Below are positions 21,296 through 35,700 of a stretch of DNA of 64,000 bases, in pieces. Position 1 is the stretch's first letter. Every line of letters starts with the position of its first letter. The position numbers and the translations under genes are program-made. The DNA is taken from contig CM077643.1 in assembly GCA_039707465.1 (NCBI GenBank), positions 243,248,167 to 243,312,166 on the forward strand, written 5' to 3'. The notes beneath the pieces are model-generated. The model was not told the origin of the DNA and made no database searches. It saw nothing but the letters and a program-made list of their open reading frames with translations. The stretch is from Rhabdophis nuchalis. Lineage: Eukaryota > Chordata > Lepidosauria > Squamata > Natricidae.

Positions 21296-21960
21296 GGAAA
21301 GGTCATGAGTTCTAGTCCTGCCTTAGGCACAGAGCCAGTTATTCTCTCTTAGCCCTAGGACAGTGATGGCTAACCTTTTTGTCCTCACGTGCCAAAAGCA
21401 TGTGCATGCGCACAATAGTACATGCACACCTGCCCACACCCATAATACAATGTGCACACGCGCCCCCACCCACCTACCGCTGCATATGTGACCCACCCTG
21501 AGCCCCTTTTTGGGCCTAGCAGGCCTCCCTGAAGCCTCCTGGGACCAAAAATAGGGCGTGGGGGGGCGCACCCCCTCTCCCTGCTGTGCATGGCTAAGCT
21601 GTTACAGGAGTTACGTCGCCCTTGTATGCAGCTTTATTCCTCTCTAGCATTCATCTCCATTGTTCAGTGATGCATTTCCTGCCTCTCTAGAATTTACCTC
21701 TATCTGTTCAATGAGGCACTTCCTGTTCCTGTTGAATGTATATGGATGGGTTTTGTAGTGTTTTGCAGAGACCCCAAAATCAGCTGAGGTTTGCATGCGA
21801 GCAGTGAGGCCTCCGTGTGCCACCTGTAGCACACGTGCCATAGGTTTGCCATCACGGTCCTAGGAAGAAGGTAATGGCAATGGCTTCTGAAAAGCCTTGG
21901 CAAGAAAATTACAAGGACTTCTCCAGGCAGTTACCAAGAATTAAAATCTGATTTGCAAGC
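21296..21960 (+). mobile_element. tRNA-derived SINE, split by a hAT MITE
   Basis: The left part (21296-21360, 'gagttctagtcctgcctta ... ttagccctagga') and right part (21858-21960, 'cctaggaagaaggtaatgg ... acttctccaggcag') join into one SINE of the family also seen at 34330-35580 and 59455-59640. The B-box-like GAGTTCTAGTCC supports a tRNA origin. The 5' tRNA half is mostly missing here. Confidence 0.65.
21361..21857. mobile_element. hAT-type MITE (CAGTGATGGC ... GCCATCACGG)
   Basis: Inverted termini and 8-bp duplications CCCTAGGA (21353-21360) and TCCTAGGA (21858-21865), one mismatch, show a hAT insertion into a SINE. The interior has 'gtgccaaaagcatgtgcatgcgc' and 'gcacacgtgccatagg' type sequence and no coding frame. 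Confidence 0.82.
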
Positions 21961-23666
21961 ATGAAAAAAAATGTGTCTAGGTCCCAAGCTTTTAAATAGA
22001 GAAAACCAAGAGTTACTTTTGTCCAGGTGTGTCAGAGCTCAAATGGGAAAGAATAGATTCAAATGTCCTGAGTGAATGCAGGGCTACGTAAGCAATGGTT
22101 GGGAAAGGTTGTCCAGCTCAGACAAACCAAACTTGAAAATCTGTCTTTTTCTCTTTCTCTTTCCATAAAGACAGAAGTTCAGCAATGGAAGCATGGGTCG
22201 AAAAGATCGAAAAGATCTGACAGTTTCCCATTGACTTATTCTAGGGCTGCCTAGTGAACCCCATCCATGCAATGAGAAGCTGAACTGTTCCAAGACCTCC
22301 TTCAAAAAATAGAGTAAACACATTCTCAGCTGTCTTTCAAAATAGTCGTTTCATTTTTTTCTTTCAACGATTTGTATACTTGGGTGATTTCAGGAGCTTG
22401 TGTGGCATTTCTGCTGCATGATCTTGGTTTACTTCTATAGAATGCCTAGAGAAGTAGATCAAATGGGCTGGACAATTGTAACTGGGAAATACACACAGAG
22501 GTTCAAAACAAGAGGAACGAAGTTACTAAAAGATTCCTTCACAAGTCTGCATACTATTTGTCTCTACTTTCAGCAAGCTGGCCTGGCCTGAATTAAAAAA
22601 AAGATTAATTTTAATTAATTTTAATTTAATTTTTAAATTTCATTAGGTTTTTTGAATATTCTATTTAATTTTCCTTTTTAACTTGTGTAATATGTGTTTT
22701 TATGTTGTACGCGGCTCTGAGTCCTTTGGGAGAAGAGCAGCATATAAATCCAATAAACCTAATCCAAACCTAACCTACTCACAGAACAAGTCATTTTTGC
22801 TATATCTGCTTAATTCTATCATCCTCAACAACCATTCATCCATTGTGGATATTTCAGAATTTTTCCATTTTTGTGTGTATGTCTCACTACAGTTCTCACT
22901 ACAGTTGTCATAGACAAAAACATATCTTCCATATCTTTTTTTCTAATTATCCATTAGTCCCAGCAAGAAAAGTTCTGAGTTCAATTGTTGTTCTGTGTTC
23001 TTTTTCTTGGTATGTTAACTGTTTTTCTTTGCCTGCTGTTTCTTTTCTAAGAAATACTTTTTGTGCTGAAGACCCACAATGGTATTTTCTGGCACAGTCT
23101 GGGTTTCTATTCCATATTCTCAATATGGAACTTCTAATATAATGATTTTTTAGATAACCCTAATCACACCATAAAAACCATGCCATCTAAATTTCAGGTC
23201 ATACTTTTTAAATTTTAAAATTCTGATATTTCAACATTACCCACTCTTTCATATTTACCTCTTCGCTTTTCTCCTTGTCCTATTAACCAAGATATACCGG
23301 TACCTTTCTGCTAATGGTTGAACAATGCATACGTTGTCAAATATTGTTTGAAACAAAACATCATTCTAGGCAATACATTTTTATTACATAAATTATGCCC
23401 AGTAATGACAACTGAATTTTCTCCCATCTTAACATATCCTTCTTAGTTTGTTGTCTGATCTAATTTTCATAAAGGACCAAGGAAAAACAATTTCTTCCAA
23501 GCAATTTGTTTAACAAAATTATTTTTAAAATTGGAAGTTCTATTTGTTTACCATATAATCCTTTATCTTCTTAGTGCTTCCTTTAATGTTCTTTCAGGAT
23601 GTTAATTATTTTGATTTATTTTTTTAAATTTTGGTTCTCCCTATATTATTTCTTGACTTACCACAG
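21961..23666. other. Sequence upstream of the LRRC63 start exon
   Basis: Mostly AT-rich sequence that is probably LRRC63 5' intron, since the first coding exon begins at a splice acceptor. A decayed L2 LINE 3' end ('gcggctctgagtcctttggg', then 'cagcatataaat') lies at about 22690-22765. The 5' non-coding exon and promoter of LRRC63 are not identifiable. Confidence 0.5.
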
Positions 23667-23767
23667 GTTTAACAAACATAAGACCATGTCTCAACTTCAG
23701 TTGCTCCGGAGACCTCTATTTCCAAAGGAACCTGAACAATATATTCCAAAGAAGAAATGCACGAAAG
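23667..23767 (+). CDS. LRRC63: LRRC63 coding exon 1 (residues 1-28)
   Basis: Acceptor ACCACAG ends at 23666, so the exon has 19 nt of 5' UTR before ATG 23686. The donor is AAAG|GTAAGG at 23768. It encodes MSQLQLLRRPLFPKEP and leaves one base for the next exon. At least one non-coding exon must lie upstream. Confidence 0.85.
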
Positions 23768-26700
23768 GTAAGGCGGTCTTGTTCAAGGGTTACCTACATG
23801 CAGCATTACTCTTTATTGTATTGCAAAGCTGATGTATAACTCAGATGTGGGCACATAGTGTTGACTGTGGCTGATCCTGTGCTATGTAATGATACATATT
23901 TGATGGTTTATGACTCAATTGTTTCCTTAAAAGAAAATCTCATTTGTTTGTAGTGAGCATAGTTAGAACTTTTCCTCAATACTCCATTCTCTTTCAGTGT
24001 AAGCAGCTTCATGCAGAAAGGCCTTAGTATGCCAAAGAAATGAAAAGGAGAAATTAAAGAAAAACAGAATTTAATCTAATTTTTACTAAAACAATTCTGA
24101 ACCTCTCTATTTCTTTCCAGGTTTACAAATCATTCTCGTTTCTGCTAGATCCATACATTGCTTTATATACTGAATTCTATTCTGTAAACTTCCTTCTTGA
24201 GCTCTGATCAACACCTCCCAGTGATCCACTTTTTAAAAAATTGTCTTCCCCTTTTGGTATATACTGTATTTGACTAAGAACCAATCAGAGACAGCACCGA
24301 CCCTCAACCAACCCATGCAATCCCTCCACCAGCCGTTAATAATAATAATAATAATAAATTTTATTTATAACCCGCTCTCTCTCCCCGAAGGGACTCAAGG
24401 CGTTCACCTCCCAATGACTCTGACCTGATGTAACCTCCTTATCACAAGACCCTCACTTGACACACCCATAGCTGAAGCCCTTATAAATAGAAGAACACTG
24501 ACACTGACATCCCCTAAACTCTGCTAAAGATGATACCTAGCCTGGTAACGAAACATTTGGAAACCAACCCACAAGCTCAGAGAATGACCTTATACCAGCA
24601 TTTCTAGATCTTCAAATATATCCATTTATTCTCTCTTCTTTAGTAAACATTATGGATTACATGAATTTATCGTATTTCTCTACTTTTTCACCATTTATAT
24701 GTCATCATTTTCCATGTCTAACCCAATGACTTTGTCTCTCATATTTAATTTTCAAATCCATCAAATCTTTGCATCATATTTTCTAACTAACATTCTCTGC
24801 AAGTCTTTGTGTTCTTGGTAAATAAGGCAGCATTATCTAAACATATATTCACATTCCCAACCTATACATCACCACAATCATACATTTATTCATGAATAAA
24901 TTAAATGACCAAGAGAACGTCACACATACTCCTCTCATCCTTGTCTCTGTTGACTCTTTCATCAAGCTTTCCTTTTATTCTCATTCCTTTTATTCTTATT
25001 CTCTTATTTCCATGAACAGTGTACCACTCTTATCATACTGGTATGAAACATTTGCATACGTACTTGATCTATTGAGTGCCATAATAAAAATAATTGGATA
25101 TGGCATGCGGGGGGGGGGGGGGGGATAACTTTTATAAACGGAGCTTCATAAATAATTGCATTAGATGTTTTTTCTAAATCAATAAACCTGCAACAGATTT
25201 TTTCTTATCTATATCAAATATCTGCTAAAGAGCAAACATCTGGTTTATATACAGATCTGCCAGCTGTGCCTGTGGAGATGGTTTAGGTTTAGGTTTAGGT
25301 TTATTGGTTTTTGGTTGATGGAAGAAGGTCCTTTACAGAAAAAGCTTGTAAAGCTTGTAAAGTGAATGTAGAGCAGTGTTTCTTAATTTTCTTTGTACTC
25401 CTGATACTTTCCCTCTTAAAAATTATGGAGGATCCTCAAAGAGTTTTTGCTTGAATGGGTTATATTTATCTCCACCCATCTTTTAATCATATTTCCGTAC
25501 TTTTACTGTTGTTTGTATTGTTTCATTTTTATTATTGTTAATATTTACATGTTTATATTCTTATTGTTTTAACAGCCCCATGCCGAGATGGACAGCAAAT
25601 ATAGTTAATAAATTAATAAATAAACGATTATCAATATTTACCAGATTAAAAATGGAAACTGACACACTTTTAGAATATTTATTGAATTATGTAAAAATAA
25701 CAATATTAAATCCATTACACCTCAAGATAAATAAAATACTTTTCATGAAATAATCTATTTTAACAGGTAAAAAATAACGACAACAGTGATACTGTCTTAC
25801 ATTTTTGCAAATGTCTTCAATATCTGGCAAACAATTTTGATTTTGGGGGACCTCTGAGACAGTCTTGGGGGACTCCAGAGGTCCTTGGATCATCACATTT
25901 TTAGAAAGGTAGAGCATTTCCTGCTAACAGCGAAGTTGGTACTACTGTTTTTTAACATGCCAGAAGTTCAACAAAGCCCTCAAACTTTTACCCTCAACCT
26001 CTTCACATTATTCTCTTCAGGCTAAAACCTCTAATATAGAGTCTACCATGCAAGCCAACATAAGGTGGGGAGGAAAACATAGTGATCACATGAAGTGTCA
26101 ATACCACTTTATAAGGCCTTGGTAAGGCCACACTTGGAATACTGCATTTGGTTTTGATTGCCACAATGTAGAAAAGATGTGGAGACTCTAGAAAGAGTGC
26201 AGAGAAGAACAACAAAGATGATTAGGGGACTGGAGGCTAAAACATATGAAGAACGGTTGCAGGAACTGGGTATGTCTAGTTTAATGAAAAGAAGGACTAG
26301 GGGAGACATAATAGCAGTCTTCCGATATCTCAGAGGCTGCCACAAAGAAGAGGGAGTCGAACTATTCTCCAAAGCACCTGAGGGCAGAACAAGAAGCAAT
26401 GGGTGGAAACTAATCAAGGAGAGAAGCAACTTAAAACTGAGGAGAAATTTCCTGACAGTTAGAACAATTACTCAGTGGAACAACTTCCTCCAGAAGTTGT
26501 GATGTCCCAACACTGGAAGTCTTTAAGAAGTCTTTGTCTGAAACGGTATAGGGTTTCCTGCCTAGGCAGGGGGTTGGACTAGAAGACCTCCAAGGTCCCT
26601 TCCAACTCTGCTATTGTATTGTATTGTATTTACCAGTGAAGGTAAATATTGCAGCTGATTGATTATATCATATCCAAATACTGTTGTCTTGACTCTTCCC

Positions 26701-29700
26701 TAGTAATACTGGAACAAACAATGGGGACATGTGAAACACTATCCAGCTTTCAGGAATGTTTCAACTCACATCAGAGCACAGAAGCAGATATTTTTGTGAT
26801 GCAGTGTGATGCAATTTTGAAATTGCTATAAACAGTTGTTAAGTGAATTACTGCAGTTTTTAAGTTAGTAACATGGTTGTTAAGTGAATCTGGCTTCCCC
26901 ATTAACTTTGCTTACCAGAAGGCCAGAAAAAAATGATCACATGACCCCAGAACACAGAAACCATCATAAATGTGAACCAGTTGCCCAAGCATCTGAATTT
27001 TGATCATGTGACTATGGGGATGCTGCAATGGTTGTAAGTATGAAAAATGGTCCTAAGTCACTTTTTTCACTGCTGTGTATCTTTGAAGAGTCACTAAACT
27101 AATTATAAATCAAGGGACTTCTTGTAGTTACTTTTGCTTCAGGAGCAATTGCCAATGGGCTGTTGTTTATCATCTTTTGGTGGATGCTGGTGTGAGAATG
27201 TGTACATATGAATATAATGACTGGAGACAGCAATTTTATTCTGCATAATTCATGTCAAATTAATACATTTTTATTTTCCTGATAAAGTTTATAGTTGCAA
27301 AGTTGTGTCCGACCCCCATGGACAAGGTTTCTCCAGGCCTTCCTGTCCTCTACCATCCTCTGGAGTCCATTTAAGCTCAAAAAAGTTTATAGATATATAG
27401 CAAATATACAGTTGACTAATTCTGATGTTGTGTGTATTGTTTTATTTTTGACATCTGTCATTTGTGTTTCTACAAAACAGCTGTTCGTGAAAAAGAGAAA
27501 GAAAAAGTGCTTGGAGATGTTGACAGCCAGCCTCTTCAGCCTGAAAAGAGCCAACCAATTTCTTTGTGCTTTCCAGACGATGATTTTGGTGTTCAGCTTC
27601 CATACCCTGTTAAGAGAAATTTTGTTATCCCTGTCTTTTTGACTGGTCCCCCTAGCTTCCCAATGCAAAACCGTCGTGCCCCTATGCGGTTACAGCATCC
27701 TACGCTGCACCCATTTCACTTAACAACAGATTTTGTGGTGAGCGGTGAGACTATGGTAACCTCGCCTGTCCGTTCTGTAATCCAGAAATATGTCCCTAAA
27801 AAGCCAATCATTTCTCATTATAATTATGAAGTCTTCAGTAACAAGCTGATTGCTAAAGAGATGAAAGGTCCAGAGAAAGTTACCACCATATACTTAAAAC
27901 TGAGCGAATCTGAAAAAGCACTGGAAAGTCCAGGTATTGAGTCCTTCCGTTTCCCCAGGTTTGGGGCTTGTTTTAGAAAAGAAAACATTTTATCTATTCA
28001 GAAGCAAACATATGAAATAGTATTGATTGAATGACTGACTCAAAAGTCATCCAAGGATTTTCTATGAGTGAGAAAGGAATAGAACTTGGGTTTGGGATTC
28101 TAATAGTATTCTTATGTGAATTATGAGTTGTCATAGGGCAAAGTAAGTGGATGAAAGGCTGAAGACATTAGGAGAAATTATTTCCCCCCCTCAACTGAGT
28201 ATATACGGCTGTGATGGCGAACTTATGGCACACATGCCATAGGTGGCACACAGAGCCATATTTGGTGGCATGCCAGCCGTCAGCTCCAGCACGCATACGC
28301 GCGCCGGCTAGCTGATTTTTCGCCCTTCTGGAGGGCCAGGGAGGGGCATTTTTCGCCCTCCCCAGGCTTCAGGAAAGCCTCCAGAGGCTGGGTAGGGCAA
28401 AAAACAGCCCCAACGGCCCTATCGGAAGTTTGGGAACAAACTTCCAATTGGCCCATTGGGGCCATTTGTCGCTCTCCCCAGCCTCCAGAGGCTTTCCTAA
28501 AGCCTGGGGAGGGCGAAAACAGCTTCCCCCAGCCCCCTTGAGACACTCTGGAAGCCGGAAACGGATCATTTCCAAACTTCGGTTTGGCCTGTTGGTGCCA
28601 TTTTTCGCCCTCACCAGGCTTTAGGAAAGCTTCCGGAATCGGGAGGGGTTGTACACACATGTGCACGGTGTGTGTGTGTGTCGCGTGCAGTTGTGCAGGA
28701 GGGCAAGGAAGATTGAGTGGGCATGCACATGCAATTTTGGCACGCTGTAAGAAAAAGGTTTGCCATCACTGGTATATGGGATCTTGCTCTAGTCTAGTTG
28801 GGACTTAAACAAAAGCACTCCTATCACAAGGTACAAACGCAGCATTTTGTTGTAAATCTCACTTTTAAAACACATTGGATATACTCTTTCCCAAAATGGT
28901 AAAAATATGACACATTCAAGAACTGATTAAATGAAATATATCCCAGCCTTCCTGGGCTGCATGACTTCTGTTGAGTTATAAATAAACCATATTTAAATTG
29001 ATTACAGCAAATACTAATTAAGCATAACAGTAATCTCTCAGATGCCAATATAAAATAGTTCGTTCTTGATAATTTGAAGCACAAGCAGGAGGATAGGATA
29101 CCACATAGCAATGCTTTCCCTGAATGTATCTTGCGTAGCAAAGCTATTTTTCAAATTCCTCATACTGTACTCACTTATTTGGGTTTTTTACTGTGAATGG
29201 CAGATACACATTCAAAGGCTGCAACTATTTCTCTTCTTTGTGAACGAACCAACCATAGTTGGATGGATAATATTTTTCAGAAACAAGTCAAAAGAGCAAA
29301 AAAATTCAAAAGAGCACATGGGAGGAAAAACAGATCTTGTCGGATGAGGAACTGATCATGCAAGATAAGGAGCAGATCACGCGAGAAAAGGAGCAGATGT
29401 TGCTGGATATGGAAAAGGGTATGAGAAAACAGACCATGCTCTATGATGGTATAACTTGTTTTATAGTCTTTGATGGAAGTGACTTGGAAGGGTGTACTAA
29501 CCAGCCAAATGTAGACCCATGCTTAAAGCCACTCTTTCATACCACTAAACATAAGCACATTGGCTGATTTATACATTGCATTATGCAATTACTTGATTGT
29601 AACCATGGTTTATTGAATAAGCCATAATTTCCTAGATTCACAATTTGCCAAATCATAAAACATCATTTAAAAACCACCACAGCTACGTTCCCCAATTATG

Positions 29701-32700
29701 CTAAATTTATTCTTTGAGTTAATAATACATGGAATTCAGGACAATGTGCATAGCTGACCCCTTAATTTCACAGTGGTTTATACCCCTTCTTTCTTTCATA
29801 TCGTACATTATATTTTGTATGATAAAGCATGTTTGCTGAGATATCCCAAAAGAGAAGTATGTGTAGCACTGTTGAGGAAATAAATAGGATTATTTCTAGC
29901 CCATTTCTGTTGTCTGGATTTCTTCTCCTTTTTCTTCTCCTTCTGTTTTTTCTTCTCCTTCTCCTTTTTCTTCTTCTTCTACTCCTCCTCCTTGCAAAAG
30001 CCCTGCATGCATTCTCCCATTTGCTCCCATTCCAAATGTAATATAAAGTTCCTATTTCATTCTCTTTTCCCTGCACTGCTTTAAGAAAGCAATGACACAC
30101 TTCATAGTCTACACCCTATTAAGGTTATTTCTAAACCTTTCGTGCCTGAATAAAAAAGTTTGATGTCCATTAATTAGGTCATTTACAAATGCAAAGGCCT
30201 AAAAACATTTCTATTCACTAGGGTGGTCTATTAGCAAGCCTTGTGAAGCCATAGCATATGGTTACCTGGGGGAGTTACGAGGGAGGGTATATTTATAAAG
30301 TCATCAACTTATAGAAGCCTGCAAAGCCTTCTCTTTACCATGAATGCTACGTCATCATGAGTTCCGTTCAAAGGCTAGGCTGGACTAGACTGGACAGAAT
30401 TGAAACGTAACCTCGAGGGAGTGGCAAATAATTTATCCAGTATGCAAGAAAATGTTTACAAATCCAGGATGATGTTGCTTCATGAATGCATGACCAGCAA
30501 TATCAGAAGCTCATGTTTTGCAAGAGCTGATGATTTATTAGGTGCCATCAAGTCAGTCAGTGTCAACTCTTAGCAATCCAATAAACAGATTGACTCCAGG
30601 GTTTCTTGTCCTTAACCTGGTCCTTCAGGTCATCCAACAATGCATCTATTGCCACTGTAGCCGGCTCCATCCACCGTCCTCTTCTATTGCTTTCTACCTT
30701 TCCCAGCTTTATAGACAGCGGTGGGTGGTAAACATTTAAGACTCCATCTGCTGGCTCCATTGCCACTGCTGTGTGGCACTGCCAACTGCAGAAAAGCTGA
30801 TCAATGCACCAGGCATTGCTTTTCAGCTTTGCTCTCAACCAGCTTGCAAAATTCTGGAAAAATTAGCCTTTGGCTCTCTTTAGAGAGGCTTCCTTTCTTT
30901 TTAGGTCAGACTGAGCATCTTTGAAATTGAGGTGAATATCACAAGCAGTACTAAATGTCCAATTCCAATCAGATCAGTTGTGGGAGTAAAAAATTTTTTA
31001 CTACCGGTTCTATGGGCGTACCTTGGTAGGCGTGGCATGGCTTGGTGGGCGTGGCAGGCGAAGGATACTGTAAAAACTCCAGCCTTCCCACTCCAGGGGA
31101 AGATTACTACAACATCCCCATTTCCTCAGGAGGTAGAGAATAGATGGGGGTGGGGCCAATCAGAGGTGGTATTTACTGGTTCTCCAAACTACTCAAAATT
31201 TCCACTACCGGTTCTCCAGAACTGGTCAGAACCTGCTGAATACCACCTCTGGATCAGATGCTAATTCTCTGTCTAGAGAAGCTTGTCAGTGCTGTTGGCT
31301 AATCATTATACCACTGGGGTGCAAAAATGTATGGTTTTGATTTTGAAAGGTTATGAGTTAGTTATGATTTTCTAAGCAGTCATTCCCACCTGACTAAAAG
31401 CCTTCCTAAATTATTCCAGCTATTCTGGAAATGTTTCAAGTATGAAATAGCCTAGTTTGAGTGCAAAGCATTTGTTTTGAAAGAAGCACATGCCTCTTTC
31501 AAAGTAAGAATATTTCTAGAGTGGTCATGTCAAAGGGAGCGTAAGGCTGGAACACCCTATCCTACTAGCTTTTTCCAAACGTCACTTCAAAAAAATTAGT
31601 TTGGGAGAGCAAGACATTGCATTTTTAATGCCTTATGCCTATAAGGACCAGCTTATCTGTGGGATCAACTCTCTTTGAGGGTATCTGGCCGTGCCCTCAA
31701 AGAACATTGGATAGACATTCTCCACATCCCTTCCCTTGTACTGCCATTTTGTGGGTTCTCAGAAGTATACATTGCAGTCCCTGCCCCATAAAACACCCTC
31801 CTGCCTGAGATAGGCAGAGCCCCTCCCATTTTATCTTTTTGGCGAGAACCAACTCTTTCCCCAAGTGCTGGGATAAAGGGAGGTCAGGGTGATAGAAGAA
31901 TTGTGGTCCCAAAAGTGCTTTATCAAGAGGCTTCTTGGTTGAGAAGCGAAACATCTTCAAAGAAAAACTGGAACGTGCCATTGCCTCTTGATAAAGCACC
32001 TTTGGGACCACCATGACCTGGATGACTGAGAATCTCCATAGACAATGAGAATTGTGGGTTTCCTCAGGGAAGTGTGGCTATGGCGCCTGTGTTTCTTCTG
32101 GCTTTTAATGTCATTTTTAATATATGTAAATAAATGTTATTTATTGTTTTATTGGCTAGAATTGGCTTTAAGATGGGTGCCTAGACAAATGCTTTAAATA
32201 AATAAATAATCATGTTTGGATTGAAAACTGGAAAAGTAAATAGAGAATAGGGAAGAGTTTTGAACATCATCTCCAATCCCCATGCTAACCTTAGTTTATA
32301 TGCAGATAATCCTCAATTTAGGATCTCAATTGAGTCTGAAGCTTCCATCGCTAAGTGATACGGTTGTTAAGTGAATGGTATCTGATTTTAAAACCTTTTT
32401 GCCATGCGTATTAAGCAGATCATCATATTCGTTAAGAGAATCACATCATCATTAAGGGAATCCGGTTTCTTCCATGGACTTTGCTTGTCGGAAACGGGCT
32501 GGGAAGGGCATAAATAGCCATGACATGCAGAGGTGGTATTCTACCATTTCGGACTGGTTTGCCCGAACCGGTAGTGGAAATCGTGGGTGGACTGGCCCAC
32601 TTGCCCTGGCTCTATTTCGTCCTATTTAGGGATGTTTTTTGAGCAAAGTGCATGCACAGAAGGCCGGGCGCACGCGTGGACACATTTGCAAAACGGAAGG

Positions 32701-35700
32701 TAAGTGAAAACCACCCCTGATCGCATGACTCTAGGATATTGCAACCAGTGTAAATACATGTCTCTTGCCAAGCACCCAAATTTTGATCACGTGACCATGG
32801 AGACCCTTCAAGAGTTGTAAATAGGAAGATTGGGTGTAAATTACTATTTTAAGCACCATCATAACTTCGAACATTCCAAATGACTGTAAGTCAATGACAA
32901 TCTGTATTCTCCCCTTGCCTGTTATATCCTAATACTTTCTGTTATGTCTATTGCAGAATTAGAAGAAGAAATGGACTTTATTAAATCATTTGTCTCCGGA
33001 GCTGGATACGATACTGAATTAAGTGCATTAGATACAGCCAATGAATTCCTAGAAAAGGCTGAAATGGCGGTTCTGTTTTGCATCATGCATAGAAAAACTG
33101 GACTTAGTCTTAAGGTGTAGTCCCCAAACAGACAAGTATACTGTCTTGTAAATATATGCTAGTTTTAGGATTTGGTAATAACTGGAAATGCCACAATCAG
33201 TTTCTTTTCCAGAAAACACCATTGGGTCTAGAATTGCTAGTTCAGAATACTCTGTAGAAACACAGAATAGATTTTGCATATGGCTATTAAAATAAATATG
33301 CCATTTTGTAAGGCCGTATATTAATTTTTATGTAATGCAATCATTTCATAGACACACTTTCTGTCCATTTTCACAAGACACAGAGTAATGTTTTCTGATG
33401 AAATTTCCATTTATTGCCTCAAAACTCTTCATGGAAAATTAGACTGCCCACAATTGCCCTCTGATCTTAATAGATGAGCAAGGATTGAACTTTGGACTCA
33501 CACTAAAAATTCAACACTACCATGTACGACATAATGGCTTCATTTACATGACATGATAAGTCATAGTAAAGATTATCTATCTATTTTCCTGTCTTTTATC
33601 TAGTATAGCATAGCATAGCATAGCATTGCATTGCATACAGGGATTGGATTCTACTGGTTCGGACCAGTTCGGGCGAGCCGGTAGCTCCGACAATCAGCTG
33701 GAGCGAACCGGTTCGCTCTGACAATGAAGTGGCCCTGCCTACCCACCTCTGCTCTTAACTCATCTACTGTATATCTTCTCAGCTGAATCGCATGTTTTCC
33801 TCCCCAGCTGTTTTCCTCCCCAGCTGTTTTCCTCCCCAGCAATAATGTGGAAGGTACTTTTTCTCAAAACTGCACACACGAAGCGCGCGATCGCTGAACC
33901 GGTTGTTAAATCAGTAGGATCCCACCACTAATAGCATAGCATAGCATAGCATAGCATAGCATAGCATAGCATTGCATTGCATTGCATTGCATTGCATTGC
34001 ATTGCATTGCATTGCATTGCATAGCATTCTTTATTAGCCAAATATGATTGGAAATACAAGGAATTTGTCTAAAAATCACAATTCATTGAACAAATCGTAG
34101 GACCTCATTTATATATAACATAAAACCAAAGTGGCAGAGGGAGGGGGGGCATATCTGGGCTGCAAAAAGCCAGACGACCATTACATGGCAGGAGAGAGGT
34201 ATGCAAAATTTATAGATGTATTTACAGATTAGATTTGAATCCCTTTCTTTCTCTCAAAGATGCATGCCACTTACAGTCCTATTATAACAAGTGGTTTTAA
34301 TTCCAGATCTCCCACAAATTTAGCTTCAGTACAAAGCCAGTTTGATGCAGTGATTAAGGTACCAGACTAGAAACTGGGACATTTTGAGTTCCAGTCCCAC
34401 CCATCGTAGACACAAAACCAGCTGGGTATTTGATATATTTGATATTTGATATTTATTAAATTTTTATACTGCCCTTCTCCCTTCCGGGACTCAGGGCAGT
34501 GTACAGGCACTAATAAAAGTCAATGATATAAAACATAAAATACAGTTAAAAATCTATTAAATAGTTAGCCTGACTAAAATCCTGTTAAAAACCCTTACTA
34601 AAACAATTTAAAAACTACGCCAGGCCGGCCACACGAAACAAATGGGGCTTCAAGGCCCGACGGAACTGGCGCAGGTCCGTGATTGTCTGTAGGTCAGGGG
34701 GCAGGTCATTCCAGAGGGCAGGAGCTGCCACAGAGAAGGCTCTCCCCCTAGGGGTCGCCAGCCGGCATTGCCTGGCCGACAGCACCCTGAGGAGGCCCTC
34801 TCTGTGGGAGCGGACTGGTCGGTGGGAGGTATTTGGTAGCAGGAGGCGGTCTTGCAAATAACCAGGTCCCTTGCCATGGAGCGCTTTGAAGATGGTTACT
34901 AATACCTTGAAGCGCACTCGGAAAGCCACAGGCAGTCAGTGCTGCTCGCGCAGGAGAGGTGTCATGTGGGAACATCTAGACGCTCCCAGAATCCCCTGTG
35001 CGGCCGCATTCTGAACTAACTGGAGTCTCTGGGTGCACCTCAAGGGAAGCCCCATGTAGAGAGCATTGTAGTAGTCTAGACGGGAAATGAGGGCTTGGGT
35101 AACCGTGCGTAAAGCGTCACGATTCAGAAAAGGGCGCAACTGGTGTATCAGGCAAACCTGATAAAAAGCACCCCTGGCCACGGCTGTCATATGATCTTCT
35201 AGAGACAGCCGAGAATCCAGGAGGACACCCAAGTTGCGAGCCCTCTCTGTAGGGGCCAATGACTCGCCCCCAATAGCCAGCAATGGCACCAGCTGGCCAT
35301 ATCGTGATGCCGGAAGCCACAGCCACTTGGTCTTGGACGGGTTGAGTCGGAGCCTGTTTCTCCCCATCCAGACTTGCACGGCCTCCAGACACCGGAACAT
35401 CACTTCCACAGCATCGTTGGGGTGGCCCGGGGTAGAGATGTACAGCTGAGTATCATCAGTGTACTGATGGAACTCTACCCCGAAACCACAGATGATGTCA
35501 CCCAACGTGAGATCCTTGAGCCAGTGCCTCTCTTTCAACCCTAGGAAGAAAACAATAGCAAACCACTTCTAAAATCTTGTCCAATAGACCCCAGGACACA
35601 CACAAAATTCATTGGGACTGGTAATCAACGAATTCCCTGAAACTGCATCATCTAATTTAAGAAACAGGTTCTGTTGATGCATCTTTATATAGATACGTTT

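Noticed and set aside
25284..25305. Interstitial telomere repeat
   Set aside because: The unit is TTTAGG in four copies, not the vertebrate TTAGGG, and is too short to be meaningful.
26158..26502. 114-codon frame as a small host gene
   Set aside because: It is the C-terminal tail of a CR1 reverse transcriptase followed by the diagnostic CR1 3' end.
28280..28666. 128-codon minus-strand frame
   Set aside because: It lies wholly inside a GC-rich palindromic hAT MITE and its plus-strand mirror frames are equally open.
29829..30041. Poly-Leu membrane-like protein
   Set aside because: It is translation of a (CTT/CTC)n tract.
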